This document shows positions 26,096 through 34,763 of a stretch of 64,000 nucleotides of DNA, one piece after another. How positions within the stretch are numbered: the stretch's first letter is position 1; each line of letters opens with the position of its first letter. Source of the DNA: Clostridium muellerianum (GTDB lineage Bacteria > Bacillota > Clostridia > Clostridiales > Clostridiaceae); NCBI RefSeq assembly GCF_012926525.1, contig NZ_JABBNI010000015.1, positions 39,159-103,158 of the forward strand, given 5' to 3'. The notes under the pieces were generated by a model. The model searched no databases, was not told the DNA's origin, and saw only the letters and a list, made by a program, of their open reading frames with translations. The translations under genes were made by a program, and so were the position numbers.

Positions 26096-26883
26096 TGAGT
26101 GCTGGATTATATTCAACAGAAGTAAGAGATTATGATACAAATCTTGATTTAACAAAACTTAAACCCTATGGAGACACTATGAATGATGGTAAAGTACAAA
26201 TAAGCTTTACCTTGCCAGTAGCAGATAGTGAAAAAGCAGTGGAAGCAGCAAAACAACTTGCAAAGAAGATGGGATTAAGTGAAGTTAATGTAGCTTATCA
26301 TGGAGCATTAGATAAAGAATTTACAATGTTTGTTATATACGGAAGCCTAATTCATACAGTAGATTTTGAAACAATACACGTTGAAACTGTGGAAGTTGAA
26401 ACAATGAGCATGCATCAGGTAGATGAATATATAAAAGAAAATATCAAACGTAAAATAGTAGTCGTTGGAGCAAGCACTGGGACAGATGCACATACAGTAG
26501 GTATTGACGCAATTATGAATATGAAAGGACTAGCAGGGCACTATGGACTTGAAAGATACGAAATGATAGAAGCTTACAATTTAGGTAGTTCAGTAGAAAA
26601 TGAAGAATTTATAAAGAAGGCTATTGAACTTAATGCAGATGTACTTTTAGTTTCGCAAACAGTAACTCAGAAAAATATCCATATAGCCAACTTAACAAAT
26701 CTTGTAGAGCTTCTTGAAGCAGAAGGACTAAGAGATAAGGTTGTGTTAATAGCAGGTGGATCAAGAATAACTCATGAACTTGCAAAAGAACTAGGATATG
26801 ATGCTGGTTTTGGACCAGGAAAATATGCAGATGATGTAGCATCATTTGCAGTAACAGAAATGGTAAGTAGAAATCTTATTTAA
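26095..26883 (+). CDS. kamE: Beta-lysine 5,6-aminomutase, beta (B12-binding) subunit
   Basis: This 262-residue subunit carries a dimerisation region and a Rossmann-like cobalamin domain. VVVGASTGTDAHTVGIDAIM contains the DxHxxG motif whose histidine coordinates cobalt in base-off binding. Further B12-domain segments are EAYNLGSSVENEEFIKKA, VLLVSQTVTQ and VVLIAGGSRITHELAKELG. It is the last gene of the lysine operon. No ordinary terminator follows; a palindromic element starts at the stop codon. Confidence 0.95.
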   Translation: MSAGLYSTEVRDYDTNLDLTKLKPYGDTMNDGKVQISFTLPVADSEKAVEAAKQLAKKMGLSEVNVAYHGALDKEFTMFVIYGSLIHTVDFETIHVETVEVETMSMHQVDEYIKENIKRKIVVVGASTGTDAHTVGIDAIMNMKGLAGHYGLERYEMIEAYNLGSSVENEEFIKKAIELNADVLLVSQTVTQKNIHIANLTNLVELLEAEGLRDKVVLIAGGSRITHELAKELGYDAGFGPGKYADDVASFAVTEMVSRNLI

Positions 26884-27185
26884 CTCAACTTTTACACATT
26901 GTGACTCAAGTAACCGAAGAAACGTTAAGCTGTATTCCGGCTGATATATGTTGTGCAGAAACACTTACTTCATTAAGAAGTTCTAATTGCTTGAGATATT
27001 GAAAAATACCTACCTCTTCAAATGCGACGTCCTGTCGCTTTCAGAGCTTTTGCCGTCCTGGCAAAAATTACGGTATTTTTCAATATCTCAAGCAAAGAAC
27101 TTCTAAAATTTGCTCGAATGTTCCTGCACAACATATATCAGTCTTCATACAGCTTAACGTTTCTTCTTACTTCAGTCTACATATA
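26882..27185. repeat. Twin-GTCCT hairpin palindromic element, copy E
   Basis: The left end AACTCAACTTTTACA matches the outer ends of the GAGGACA elements. Long arms pair through AAGAAACGTTAAGCTGTA / TACAGCTTAACGTTTCTT, CTGATATATGTTGTGCAG / CTGCACAACATATATCAG and GCTTGAGATATTGAAAAATA / its complement. At the tip sit two hairpins, GCGAC-GTCCT-GTCGC (27024-27038) and TTTTGCC-GTCCT-GGCAAAA (27048-27066). Two related copies lie at 62170-62577 and 63380-63645. It starts directly after the kamE stop and has no outer right end. No protein is encoded. Confidence 0.87.
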
Positions 27186-27450
27186 TACTATTATCTATAT
27201 ATTTTAAGTTATCTATTTTAATCATAACCTAAGGCGCAGCCTGGAAATAGTAGTAATTTCATTAATTGTATACTACATAAAAATACAAATTCTTTTCAAG
27301 ATATTTTTGTCAAGTCTTTTAGAATTAAAGATTTATGCATTTTGAAATTGCAGTTTAATATTGTTGAATTAAAATTAAATTTATTATATTGAACCATGAG
27401 GCTCCACCTTAATTTTAAAGATATAAATTATAAAATTATCAACATTAATG
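27186..27450. other. Intergenic AT-rich stretch with one short inverted-repeat match
   Basis: I see no gene here. The segment around 27312-27350 is the reverse complement of about 45 bp near 63697-63740, including GCATAAAT and ATTCTAAAAGA. Both sites lie near a twin-GTCCT element, so this may be part of a larger repeat unit. Confidence 0.4.
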
Positions 27451-27735
27451 TGTGTGCAACTGAAGTTACTAGTTTGGATTTTAACTTTTATGTAGTGATA
27501 TAGGGTAAGTGTTTCATCACATTAGCTAAATTGTTTCTTATTATTCTTAGCGAAAAGTTTGTGAAAGCCTTAGAACTTTAGTCTTGTTTGAGGGAACCGA
27601 GTTTGACAAAGTTCTTAGGCTTTCACAAATTTTGAGCTTTAGAATAATTAGAAACATTTAGCAGTGATGAAACACTTACCCTATATCACGTAGTAAAAGT
27701 TAAAATCCAAACTTTCACTGCACTTTGCGTCACAT
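27451..27735 (+). repeat. 280-bp giant hairpin element (GGAACCGAG core), copy 1
   Basis: Arms beginning AGTTTGGATTTTAACTTTTA and ending TAAAAGTTAAAATCCAAACT pair almost throughout. They include TAAGTGTTTCATCAC / GTGATGAAACACTTA and GTGAAAGCCTTAGAAC / its near complement. The asymmetric tip reads GTCTTGTTTGAGGGAACCGA. A second copy with the tip reversed is at 32771-33051. No coding sequence is seen. Confidence 0.83.
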
Positions 27736-27792
27736 TATTTTTAGTTCATGTATATTTTAGTAGATTGAGATATCTACTGAAAAACAAGAAAG

Positions 27793-28317
27793 TTATCTAT
27801 AAAAGATTATTCCTAAAACACCTGCTATAACTATTATAAGAATAGGGTGGATTTTTTTAGATAAGAGTAAGACCATGATAAATATACCCATAATAATACT
27901 TTTGGCATCATGATAAGATTCTTTAGCAAGGGATAAAAATGCACAGATTATAAGTCCTATAAGTGCAGGCCTCATTCCCATAAGGGTTGATTTTATAAGT
28001 ACAGATTCTTTAAATTTTAGTATATAGTGAGTAGCTATGGAAACTAAAATAAAAGAAATGGTAACTACTCCTATAGTAGCACATAAACTTCCCCAAAAAC
28101 CTGAAACTTTATAACCTACAAAGGTAGCTGAGTTTATAGCAATGGGTCCTGGTGTCATTTGAGAAATTCCTATTATATCTATAAATTCTTTATAGTTTAT
28201 CCAGTGATGATTAGTAACTATTTCTCTTTCAATTAATGGAAGCATAGCGTAACCGCCGCCAAAGCCGAAAGCACCTATTTTAAGAAAGCATAAAAACAAC
28301 TTTATTAGTAAGGACAT
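27793..28317 (-). CDS. chrA: Chromate transporter, short-chain CHR protein (second half)
   Basis: This 174-residue membrane protein is one half of a CHR-type transporter. It has the family marker FGFGGGYAMLPLIEREIV near residue 15 and SQMTPGPIAINSATFVGYK near residue 52, followed by about five hydrophobic helices. Paired short CHR genes form a heteromeric transporter equivalent to long ChrA. Chromate efflux is documented for some members, and the native substrate of the clostridial ones is uncertain. It begins directly after the stop codon of the upstream partner. Confidence 0.87.
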   Translation of the reverse strand: MSLLIKLFLCFLKIGAFGFGGGYAMLPLIEREIVTNHHWINYKEFIDIIGISQMTPGPIAINSATFVGYKVSGFWGSLCATIGVVTISFILVSIATHYILKFKESVLIKSTLMGMRPALIGLIICAFLSLAKESYHDAKSIIMGIFIMVLLLSKKIHPILIIVIAGVLGIIFYR

Positions 28318-28860
28318 TTACTCCACCTTCTTTCTAAAGAAAAGGCATCCGTAGATTCCTGATAAAATTATAATTAAAACAGGGTGAAATTTAAAAACTT
28401 CAATACATAATATAGTTACAACTATTATTATTAAATTTGTATAATCTTTTTTTATAGATTTAGACAAGCTAACTACAGCAATTAGAACTAACATAGGAAC
28501 TGCAGCAGCGATACCTTTAAAGACTAAGTCCACATAATAATTACTTCTAAATTGAACAAAGAAAGAAGCTATAAATAGAATTATAAAAAATGATGGTAGA
28601 ACAGTTCCTAAAAGGGCTAAAACAGCACCTAGCATTCCACCTATTTTATATCCTATAAAAGTAGAGGTATTAACAGCAAGAGCCCCTGGAAATGACTGAG
28701 ATATAACTAAAATATCAAGAAACTCATCTTTATCAATCCAACCACGGTTGTCCACAACTTCCGCCTGAATAAGAGGAATCATGGCGTAACCACCGCCGAA
28801 AGTAAAAGCACCTATTTTGAAAAATGTCCAGAACATGGAAAATATTTTTCTTATTTCCAT
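28318..28860 (-). CDS. chrA: Chromate transporter, short-chain CHR protein (first half)
   Basis: This is the partner half-transporter, 180 residues, with FTFGGGYAMIPLIQAEVV and SQSFPGALAVNTSTFIGYK and about five membrane helices. The start is taken at the ATG at 28860, eight bases after GAGG. An earlier GTG at 28869 lies inside that ribosome-binding site. The two halves have opposite expected membrane orientation, as usual for short CHR pairs. The gene is divergent from nadE. Confidence 0.87.
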   Translation of the reverse strand: MEIRKIFSMFWTFFKIGAFTFGGGYAMIPLIQAEVVDNRGWIDKDEFLDILVISQSFPGALAVNTSTFIGYKIGGMLGAVLALLGTVLPSFFIILFIASFFVQFRSNYYVDLVFKGIAAAVPMLVLIAVVSLSKSIKKDYTNLIIIVVTILCIEVFKFHPVLIIILSGIYGCLFFRKKVE

Positions 28861-28940
28861 ATAAATCACCTCGTTCCATTAGTTATTATTTTACAATATA
28901 ATTTTTATTAAATAAAGGAATAATACATTAATTAGGTAAT

Positions 28941-28969
28941 TTGACAATTCATATTTTCTAAATGATAAT
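28941..28969 (+). promoter_or_regulatory. Sigma-A promoter of nadE
   Basis: TTGACA (28941-28946) and GATAAT (28964-28969) are spaced 17 bp. Initiation near 28976 falls after the alternative upstream start at 28962, which supports the nadE start at 29025. Confidence 0.78.
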
Positions 28970-29024
28970 TAAATTGGATAATGTTAGATGGCGTATTAAT
29001 AATATAAAAGAAAGGGATGATAAT

Positions 29025-30938
29025 ATGACAACTAAAGGATTCATAAGGGTAGCAGCAGCTAGTCCTATAACTAATGTAGCTGACATAAAATTTAATTTGA
29101 ATAATATAAATAATTGTATAGATAATGCACTTGATCAAGGTTCAAAGCTGATAGTTTTTCCTGAACTTTGTATAACTTCATATACATGTGCTGATCTTTT
29201 TGCACAGCAGCTTTTGCTTAATAAAGCTGTAGAAGGAGTAGAAGATGTATGTGAATATTCTAAAGGAAAAGATATACTTATAGCAGTAGGTGCATCACTT
29301 ACATATAATAATTGCTTATATAATTGTGCCTACATAATTTTCAAAGGAAAAGTGCTTGGTATAGTGCCTAAAAGTTATATTCCTAATTATACAGAGTTTT
29401 ACGAAAAAAGATGGTTTACAGAAGGCCTAGGCATTATAAATAAAAAAGTAGATTTATTTTTTCAAAAAGAAATTCCTTTTGGAACTAACTTGATATTTAC
29501 CTGTGGAGAATTTAAATTTGGGTTTGAGGTTTGTGAAGATCTTTGGGTAACTATCCCACCAAGTAGTTATTTAAGTTTAATGGGAGCAAACATAATAGGA
29601 AATCTTTCTGCTTCAAATGAAATTGTAAGCAAAGCTGATTATAGAAAAGATTTAATAAAATCTCAAAGTGCTAGATGTATTTCATCATATATATATGCAT
29701 CTTCTGGAGTATTTGAATCTACTACAGATTTAGTTTTCAGTGGTGACTTACTTATAGGTGAAAATGGCAATCTTTTAAAGCATAATGATAGATTTCAAAG
29801 ACAAAATGAGGTAATAACTTCAATTGTGGATGTAAATAAATTAAACAGTGAAAGACTGAGAAATGTAAGCTTCAGAGATAGTGTTAAATTAATACCTTTT
29901 GAACCTTTACAAATAAATTTTGAATTTGAAAGTGTAGATTATAAAAATTTTGATAGATATATAGATAAGCATCCTTTCGTGCCTTCAAATAAAGATCAAA
30001 GAAATATTAGATGCAAAGAAATATTTAATATACAAACTTCTGCACTTGCAAAGAGAATAACTCATACAGGATTAAAAAAGACTGTAGTAGGTATATCAGG
30101 AGGATTAGATTCCACATTAGCCCTTTTAGTTATGATAAAAACATTCCGTATGTTGAATATTCCAAGTGAAAATATAATAACTGTAACTATGCCTGGTTTT
30201 GGAACAACAGATAGAACATACAATAATGCTGTAAGTTTATGTAAAGATCTTGGAACAGAACTTAGAGAAATAAATATAGTTCCTGCTTGTTTGCAGCATT
30301 TTAAAGATATAAATCATGATGTTGAAAAACACGATGTTACTTATGAAAATGTTCAAGCAAGAGAAAGAACTCAAATTCTTATGGACATAGCTAATAAAGA
30401 AGGAGGACTACTAATAGGAACAGGAGATTTATCAGAACTTGCCTTAGGATGGTGTACGTATAATGGAGACCATATGTCTATGTATGGTGTTAACTGTTCC
30501 ATACCTAAAACATTAGTGAGATATTTAGTTAAGTATGTAGCTGAAACAGAAGTATCTAAAGAAGTTTCTGATATATTAATAGATATTCTGGATACTCCTG
30601 TAAGCCCAGAACTTCTTCCTAAAGATAAAAGTGGGAAGATTGCACAAAAAACTGAGGATATAGTAGGTCCTTATGAGCTTCATGACTTTTTCTTATATAA
30701 TTTTATAAGGCAGGGTGCAGAGCCAGACAAAATATTATTTTTAGCAAAAGAAGCTTTTAAAGATGATTATGATAGCGTAACTATAGAAAAATGGTTTGAA
30801 ACATTTATAAAAAGATTTTTTACCCAACAATTTAAACGTTCAGCTATACCAGATGGCCCAAAGGTAGGTACCATAAGCCTTTCACCAAGGGGAGATTTTA
30901 GAATGCCTTCTGACGCAAGTTACAATCTTTGGAAATAA
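29025..30938 (+). CDS. nadE: Glutamine-dependent NAD+ synthetase
   Basis: This 637-residue cytoplasmic enzyme amidates nicotinate adenine dinucleotide to NAD+ with glutamine and ATP. The N-terminal nitrilase-type glutaminase domain carries the Glu-Lys-Cys triad in FPELCITSYTC, VPKSYIPNY and GFEVCEDLW. The synthetase domain (from about residue 340) has the PP-loop VGISGGLDSTLAL and later GTGDLSELALGWCTYNGDHM. The start is the ATG behind AAAGGGATG. It is complete and monocistronic. NAD supply is relevant to the NAD-dependent lysine pathway, but no link beyond proximity is visible. Confidence 0.95.
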   Translation: MTTKGFIRVAAASPITNVADIKFNLNNINNCIDNALDQGSKLIVFPELCITSYTCADLFAQQLLLNKAVEGVEDVCEYSKGKDILIAVGASLTYNNCLYNCAYIIFKGKVLGIVPKSYIPNYTEFYEKRWFTEGLGIINKKVDLFFQKEIPFGTNLIFTCGEFKFGFEVCEDLWVTIPPSSYLSLMGANIIGNLSASNEIVSKADYRKDLIKSQSARCISSYIYASSGVFESTTDLVFSGDLLIGENGNLLKHNDRFQRQNEVITSIVDVNKLNSERLRNVSFRDSVKLIPFEPLQINFEFESVDYKNFDRYIDKHPFVPSNKDQRNIRCKEIFNIQTSALAKRITHTGLKKTVVGISGGLDSTLALLVMIKTFRMLNIPSENIITVTMPGFGTTDRTYNNAVSLCKDLGTELREINIVPACLQHFKDINHDVEKHDVTYENVQARERTQILMDIANKEGGLLIGTGDLSELALGWCTYNGDHMSMYGVNCSIPKTLVRYLVKYVAETEVSKEVSDILIDILDTPVSPELLPKDKSGKIAQKTEDIVGPYELHDFFLYNFIRQGAEPDKILFLAKEAFKDDYDSVTIEKWFETFIKRFFTQQFKRSAIPDGPKVGTISLSPRGDFRMPSDASYNLWK

Positions 30939-30972
30939 TAGGTGATTTTTATCCAAACATTTCCAAGGGGGG

Positions 30973-31002
30973 TTGAGTTTTTATATATTTTAATGATATA
31001 AT
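30973..31002 (+). promoter_or_regulatory. Sigma-A-type promoter for the 3D-domain protein gene
   Basis: TTGAGT at 30973-30978 and TATAAT at 30997-31002 are spaced 18 bp, with the start codon at 31067. The -10 box is perfect. Confidence 0.65.
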
Positions 31003-31066
31003 AGAAAACATTAGCAAGTTTAAAATAAAAAATAACTTGATAATTAGGCTTAAGGAGGAAAGTGTA

Positions 31067-32041
31067 TTGAATAAAAAAGCGTTATCTGTTATTATGATGC
31101 TGGTATTGATAATAATGACAAATAGTACCACTCTCGCTGCCCCGAGTACTAGCACATCAGATGAATTAAAACAAGTTCAAGAAAATAAGAAAGCATTGGA
31201 AACAAAAGTTAATGACATAAATAAACAAATTGACGATGTTATGAAAAAAATTGATAGTAATAAAAAAGACATGAATAAAGCTGCACAGGAAATTAAAGAT
31301 ACACAAGCAAAATTAGATGAGGTAGAAAAAAATTCAAAGGCTCAAGATGATTTATTCAAGAAAAGAGTAAGAGCTATGTATGTAAACAATAGCGATGGTT
31401 ATCTTGATGTAATTTTGTCATCAAATAATTTAAGTGATTTTATATCTAAAATGGATATGATATCAAAAGTAATGGATTTTGATAGAAATCTTATTAACAA
31501 GTTAAAAGAACAAAAACAAACAATAACAAATCAAAAGAAAGTTTTAGATGATAAAAATGCTAAGTTACAGCAGCTAAAAGCAAGTAATGAAACTGCTTTA
31601 GCAAGTTTAAGTAAAGACATAAAGGAACAAAAGCAGCTTTTAAGCCAGGCAACTGAAAAAGAAAAGCAGTTAGTGGCTGCTCAAACTGTACAAGCCTCTA
31701 CTGCTAGCAGTGTTTCACAGAGTGGTACTTTATCTCGAGGAATGTCAAAATCAGTGTCATATTCACAAGCATTAACTATGACAGCTACTGCATATTCAGG
31801 AGATGCTATTACTGCTTCAGGAACTGCAACTGCAAGAAATTCAGGTGGTTATAGTACTATAGCCGTAGATCCTAGAGTTATACCATTAGGTTCTAGAGTT
31901 TATGTAGAAGGTTATGGATATGCTGTTGCAGAGGATACTGGAGGAGCTATAAAAGGAAATAGAATAGATTTATTTTTCCCAACAGAGGGCGAGTGTGAAA
32001 GTTGGGGAGTAAGATCTGTTAAAGTTTATGTGCTTAATTAA
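31067..32041 (+). CDS. Secreted coiled-coil protein with C-terminal 3D domain (cell-wall hydrolase type)
   Basis: This 324-residue exported protein probably acts on peptidoglycan. The signal peptide (NKKALSVIMMLVLIIMTNST) ends near AAPST. Residues 35-210 form a long coiled coil of the kind that precedes wall-hydrolase domains (LKQVQENKKALETKVNDINK). The C-terminal 3D domain has the three aspartates in AVDPRVIPLG, AEDTGGAIKG and RIDLFFP, as in YocH and RpfB-like proteins. TTG at 31067 is the start because AAGGAGGAAAG precedes it. Lytic transglycosylase activity is inferred from the fold. Confidence 0.87.
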   Translation: MNKKALSVIMMLVLIIMTNSTTLAAPSTSTSDELKQVQENKKALETKVNDINKQIDDVMKKIDSNKKDMNKAAQEIKDTQAKLDEVEKNSKAQDDLFKKRVRAMYVNNSDGYLDVILSSNNLSDFISKMDMISKVMDFDRNLINKLKEQKQTITNQKKVLDDKNAKLQQLKASNETALASLSKDIKEQKQLLSQATEKEKQLVAAQTVQASTASSVSQSGTLSRGMSKSVSYSQALTMTATAYSGDAITASGTATARNSGGYSTIAVDPRVIPLGSRVYVEGYGYAVAEDTGGAIKGNRIDLFFPTEGECESWGVRSVKVYVLN

Positions 32042-32099
32042 ATGTTGATTATGTATTTAACTAACATTTGATTGATAAATACGAAAATATTAATAAATT

Positions 32100-32128
32100 T
32101 AGGCTGTACTTTTGGTACAGCCTTTTAA
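32100..32128 (+). terminator. Terminator of the 3D-domain gene
   Basis: AGGCTGTAC and GTACAGCCT pair across TTTTG and lead into TTTTAATTTT. Confidence 0.88.
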
Positions 32129-32192
32129 TTTTAGATTAATATAAAATATTTTTATTAAATGAAGCGTTTCATTATACCTGTCTAATGATAAC

Positions 32193-32615
32193 TTATTTAT
32201 AAATATCTACCATGAGTCCTGTAATATCATCAATGGTAGCTGCTACATTTAAGTTATCTTTTTGTTCACTCATAAGCATTTGAGTAAGTTCTTCTAATTT
32301 TTGATCTATAGTTTCTACTGTTATAAAGTATTGAGTTTGCCAAAAGCTTATATCTTTTTTTACACTGTACATGTAATTTAATATAGAACTAAGATATTCT
32401 TTAATCATTCTTTTATAAGCTTTAACATCTGCATAACATTTTGTTATGGAAAGTCTATTTCCCTTTTTCTTTATGTTATCAAACATTTCTTTAAGCTGTT
32501 CTTCAGATTTTTGTTCTCTATGAGAATTAAAGCTTTGGGAAAAGTCTTTTTTTACAGATGTAGTTTTCTTTTCAGTAGGAACTGTAGAAGGTCTACTTAC
32601 TCTGGATATTTCCAT
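32193..32615 (-). CDS. yaaR: YaaR family protein (DUF327)
   Basis: This 140-residue protein is predicted cytoplasmic. The family start MEISRVSRPS leads into a charged, flexible segment (residues 10-45) and then a helical region with KKGNRLSITKCYADVKAYKR and ISFWQTQYFITVETIDQKL. It matches YaaR in length. The family has no well-established biochemical role. GGAGG precedes the ATG. It is monocistronic, convergent with the 3D-domain gene, with its 3' end facing that terminator. Confidence 0.8.
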   Translation of the reverse strand: MEISRVSRPSTVPTEKKTTSVKKDFSQSFNSHREQKSEEQLKEMFDNIKKKGNRLSITKCYADVKAYKRMIKEYLSSILNYMYSVKKDISFWQTQYFITVETIDQKLEELTQMLMSEQKDNLNVAATIDDITGLMVDIYK

Positions 32616-32770
32616 AAAATTACCTCCAATAAAATATAAATTAAACTATGTTTCGTAACTCAAGAATTTTATTTATATTCATTATATCGTAATTTTTATA
32701 AAAGAACAAAAGGTTATTGAATGAAATTAAAAAATTTCCAATTTAATTTTTGCAATTTAAAAATGATAGG

Positions 32771-33051
32771 TGCAAGGGTGTAGTGAAAGTTTGTATTTTA
32801 ACTTTTACTCCGTGATATATGATAAGTGTTTCATCACTGCTAAATGTTTCTAATTATTCTAAAGCTCAAAGTTTTTGAAAACCTAAGAACTTTGTCAAAC
32901 TCGGTTTCCGCAAACAAGACTAAAGTTCTAAGGCTTTCAAAAATTTTTCGCTAAGAATAATAAGAAACAATTTAGCTAATGTGATGAAACACTTATCATA
33001 TATCACTACATAAAAGTTAAAATACAAACTAGTAACTTCAACGGTACACAT
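32771..33051 (-). repeat. 280-bp giant hairpin element (GGAACCGAG core), copy 2, inverted
   Basis: This is the reverse-oriented partner of 27451-27735. The tip reads GTCAAACTCGGTTTCCGCAA, the complement of the copy 1 tip with few changes. The arms pair through TAAGTGTTTCATCAC / GTGATGAAACACTTA and AGTTTGTATTTTAACTTTTA / its complement. The pairing change GGATTT to GTATTT occurs on both arms, so the palindrome is maintained. Confidence 0.83.
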
Positions 33052-33124
33052 ATAATTAAATTGTCATAAATTATTTTAGTAATTGAAAATTATATTTATC
33101 AATACTTTATAATGCTTAAAAATT

Positions 33125-33215
33125 AAGACATTAGAGCTCTTTAATGGATGGTTGGCTTTTATATACCATATATTCAATACTGATTCCACTTAAAAATTTG
33201 CGTTGCAATGTGAAA
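33125..33215. repeat. Half copy of the element at 63380-63645
   Basis: From TTAGAGCTCT through CTTTTATATACCATATATTC to CCACTTAAAAATTTGCGTTG this resembles the right arm of the twin-GTCCT element near 63565-63640. The core and the left arm are missing. A further unit (33222-33290) resembles 63883-63955. Confidence 0.5.
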
Positions 33216-33263
33216 AATTTGCGATGTAACTTTTGAATGCAAGAATATGAACAATGCTCTTTG

Positions 33264-33284
33264 AAAATGGAATAATGCAGTGTT
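33264..33284 (+). repeat. Left member of a 21-bp inverted repeat bracketing the nitroreductase gene
   Basis: The 21 bases here are the reverse complement, with one mismatch, of 34291-34311 on the far side of the gene; the shared core is GAATAATGCAGTGTT-like. A third, diverged relative is near 63936-63955. Confidence 0.6.
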
Positions 33285-33334
33285 GAAAATGCTTATATTT
33301 TTTATATAATCATGAAAATGTGTAGAAAACGTGG

Positions 33335-33340
33335 TATAAT
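33335..33340 (+). promoter_or_regulatory. Extended -10 promoter element for the nitroreductase gene
   Basis: TGGTATAAT has a perfect -10 with an upstream TG. No good -35 is seen 17 bp upstream. The start codon is about 80 bp downstream. Confidence 0.5.
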
Positions 33341-33423
33341 TTTGATATCAGTTAAGTAGCAATCGTTACTTTACACGGCTTAACATATATATTGAAAATA
33401 AATTAGGTATAAGAGGTGTAGAA

Positions 33424-34173
33424 ATGAGTGAAGTTAGTATTTATAGAGATTTTTTAAAATCAAATATAGGGTTAACTGATAATATTTCAGATAGGAAAAA
33501 AAAGATACCACATCCACAATTACAAAAAAATATAGACAAAAGTGATATTATCATTAATTTACCTTCGGTAAGTGAATTGTTGATAAAAGATAGAGATATT
33601 TATAATTGTATAAAAAAGAGACGAAGTAGAAGGATGTTTTCAGCGGAAAGTTTATCTGTAGAAGAACTTACATATTTACTTTGGGCTACCCAAGGTGTAG
33701 AAAAAGTACTTCCTGATAACTCAAGAATTTATAGAACAGTTCCATCAGCAGGAGGAAGACACCCATTTGAAACATATTTAATCATTAATAATGTAGATGG
33801 AATAGAAAAAGGCATTTACCGTTTCCTATCATTAACAAATCAATTAATCTTCTTGTTCTATGATGAAGATTATGTGGAAAAGTTAAACAAGTACACATTT
33901 GGGCAAAAGTTCATCGGACAAGGCTCAGTAGTATTTGTATGGAGTTGTATCCCTTATCGTTCAGAATGGGAATATAATATAAGTGCACATAAGGCTATAT
34001 TACTTGACGCAGGCCATATGTGCCAAAATCTATATCTTGCCTGTGAGAGTATTGGACTTGGCACATGTGCAATTGCTTCATATATGCAAAAAGAGATGGA
34101 TAAATTTTTAAAACTTGATGGTGACGAAGAATTTGTTATCTATTTAGCTCCAGTAGGAAAATGTAAGAAATAA
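33424..34173 (+). CDS. SagB-type nitroreductase-fold flavoprotein
   Basis: This 249-residue FMN-dependent oxidoreductase is of the SagB/ThcOx branch. Typical segments are KKRRSRRMFSAESLSVEELT (about residues 58-77, FMN phosphate binding), TVPSAGGRHPFETYLIIN, DAGHMCQNLYLACESIGLGT and LAPVGK. Some members oxidise thiazolines in peptide-maturation clusters, but no leader peptide or cyclodehydratase gene lies beside it, so a stand-alone reductase is more likely. The start follows AAGAGGTG. Inverted repeats and repeat debris flank the gene, hinting that it arrived as a unit. Confidence 0.83.
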   Translation: MSEVSIYRDFLKSNIGLTDNISDRKKKIPHPQLQKNIDKSDIIINLPSVSELLIKDRDIYNCIKKRRSRRMFSAESLSVEELTYLLWATQGVEKVLPDNSRIYRTVPSAGGRHPFETYLIINNVDGIEKGIYRFLSLTNQLIFLFYDEDYVEKLNKYTFGQKFIGQGSVVFVWSCIPYRSEWEYNISAHKAILLDAGHMCQNLYLACESIGLGTCAIASYMQKEMDKFLKLDGDEEFVIYLAPVGKCKK

Positions 34174-34289
34174 TATGGCTACATTTAGTTTTAAAACTCT
34201 ATAACTTAATGGTGATTAGAAAAATTCAAGTAAATTAAATCACAATATGCATATTTAGCATAACAACTGAAAAAACGAATAATTTTTGT

Positions 34290-34330
34290 GAACACTGCAT
34301 TATTCAATTTTGAATTCTGCAGTGTTTTTG
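34290..34330 (+). terminator. Terminator of the nitroreductase gene
   Basis: AACACTGCA (34291-34299) and TGCAGTGTT (34318-34326) pair around a TTCA/TGAA inner stem, followed by TTTTTG. The left arm is also the right member of the 21-bp inverted repeat. Confidence 0.75.
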
Positions 34331-34408
34331 CGTCGTAATACAAATATTATGTATATATATTATAAATTTATGATATAAAGACTCTTCCTTAATTTTGTTG
34401 AAGCATTA

Positions 34409-34447
34409 AATAAGGACTTTGTTCAAAAATTAGAACAAAGTCCTTAT
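34409..34447 (-). terminator. Terminator of the SASP gene
   Basis: ATAAGGACTTTGTTC and GAACAAAGTCCTTAT form a perfect 15-bp stem with an 8-9 base loop, 16 bp beyond the SASP stop. The T tract is modest on either strand. Confidence 0.75.
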
Positions 34448-34463
34448 CTTTATTTATATTGTA

Positions 34464-34658
34464 TTATAGTCCTTTTTCGTAAGCTTCAACCATTTTTTTA
34501 ACCATGTTTCCACCTACAGATCCAGCTTCTCTTGAAGTTAAATCTCCGTTGTATCCTTGTTTTAAATTAACGCCTACTTCATTAGCTGATTCCATTTTAA
34601 ATTTGTTTAAGCCTTCCTTTGCTTCTGGAACTAATACTCTATTACTTCTATTTGACAT
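34464..34658 (-). CDS. Alpha/beta-type small acid-soluble spore protein
   Basis: This 64-residue DNA-binding protein coats the chromosome in dormant spores and protects it from UV damage. It has the hallmark sequences LNKFKMESANEVGV, which contains the germination-protease cleavage site, and SREAGSVGGNMVKKMVEAYE. GGAGGAATTTATT precedes the ATG. Expression should depend on forespore sigma-G; I could not pick out a convincing sigma-G promoter. It shows the organism to be a spore former. Confidence 0.96.
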   Translation of the reverse strand: MSNRSNRVLVPEAKEGLNKFKMESANEVGVNLKQGYNGDLTSREAGSVGGNMVKKMVEAYEKGL

Positions 34659-34763
34659 AATAAATTCCTCCTTTTAAATCTTTATATTATTTTTGAATCC
34701 TATTAAAAGTTTGTACAGTTTTAAAATTAATACTCTATTAAAATAGATGTAAAACATGAAGGA

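Noticed and set aside
27022..27207. Plus-strand ORF of 61 codons after kamE
   Set aside because: It lies wholly inside the twin-GTCCT palindrome; the open frame is a by-product of the repeat arms.
33424..34173. SagB-type protein as part of a thiazole/oxazole peptide cluster
   Set aside because: No cyclodehydratase, leader peptide or export gene lies within several kb on either side.
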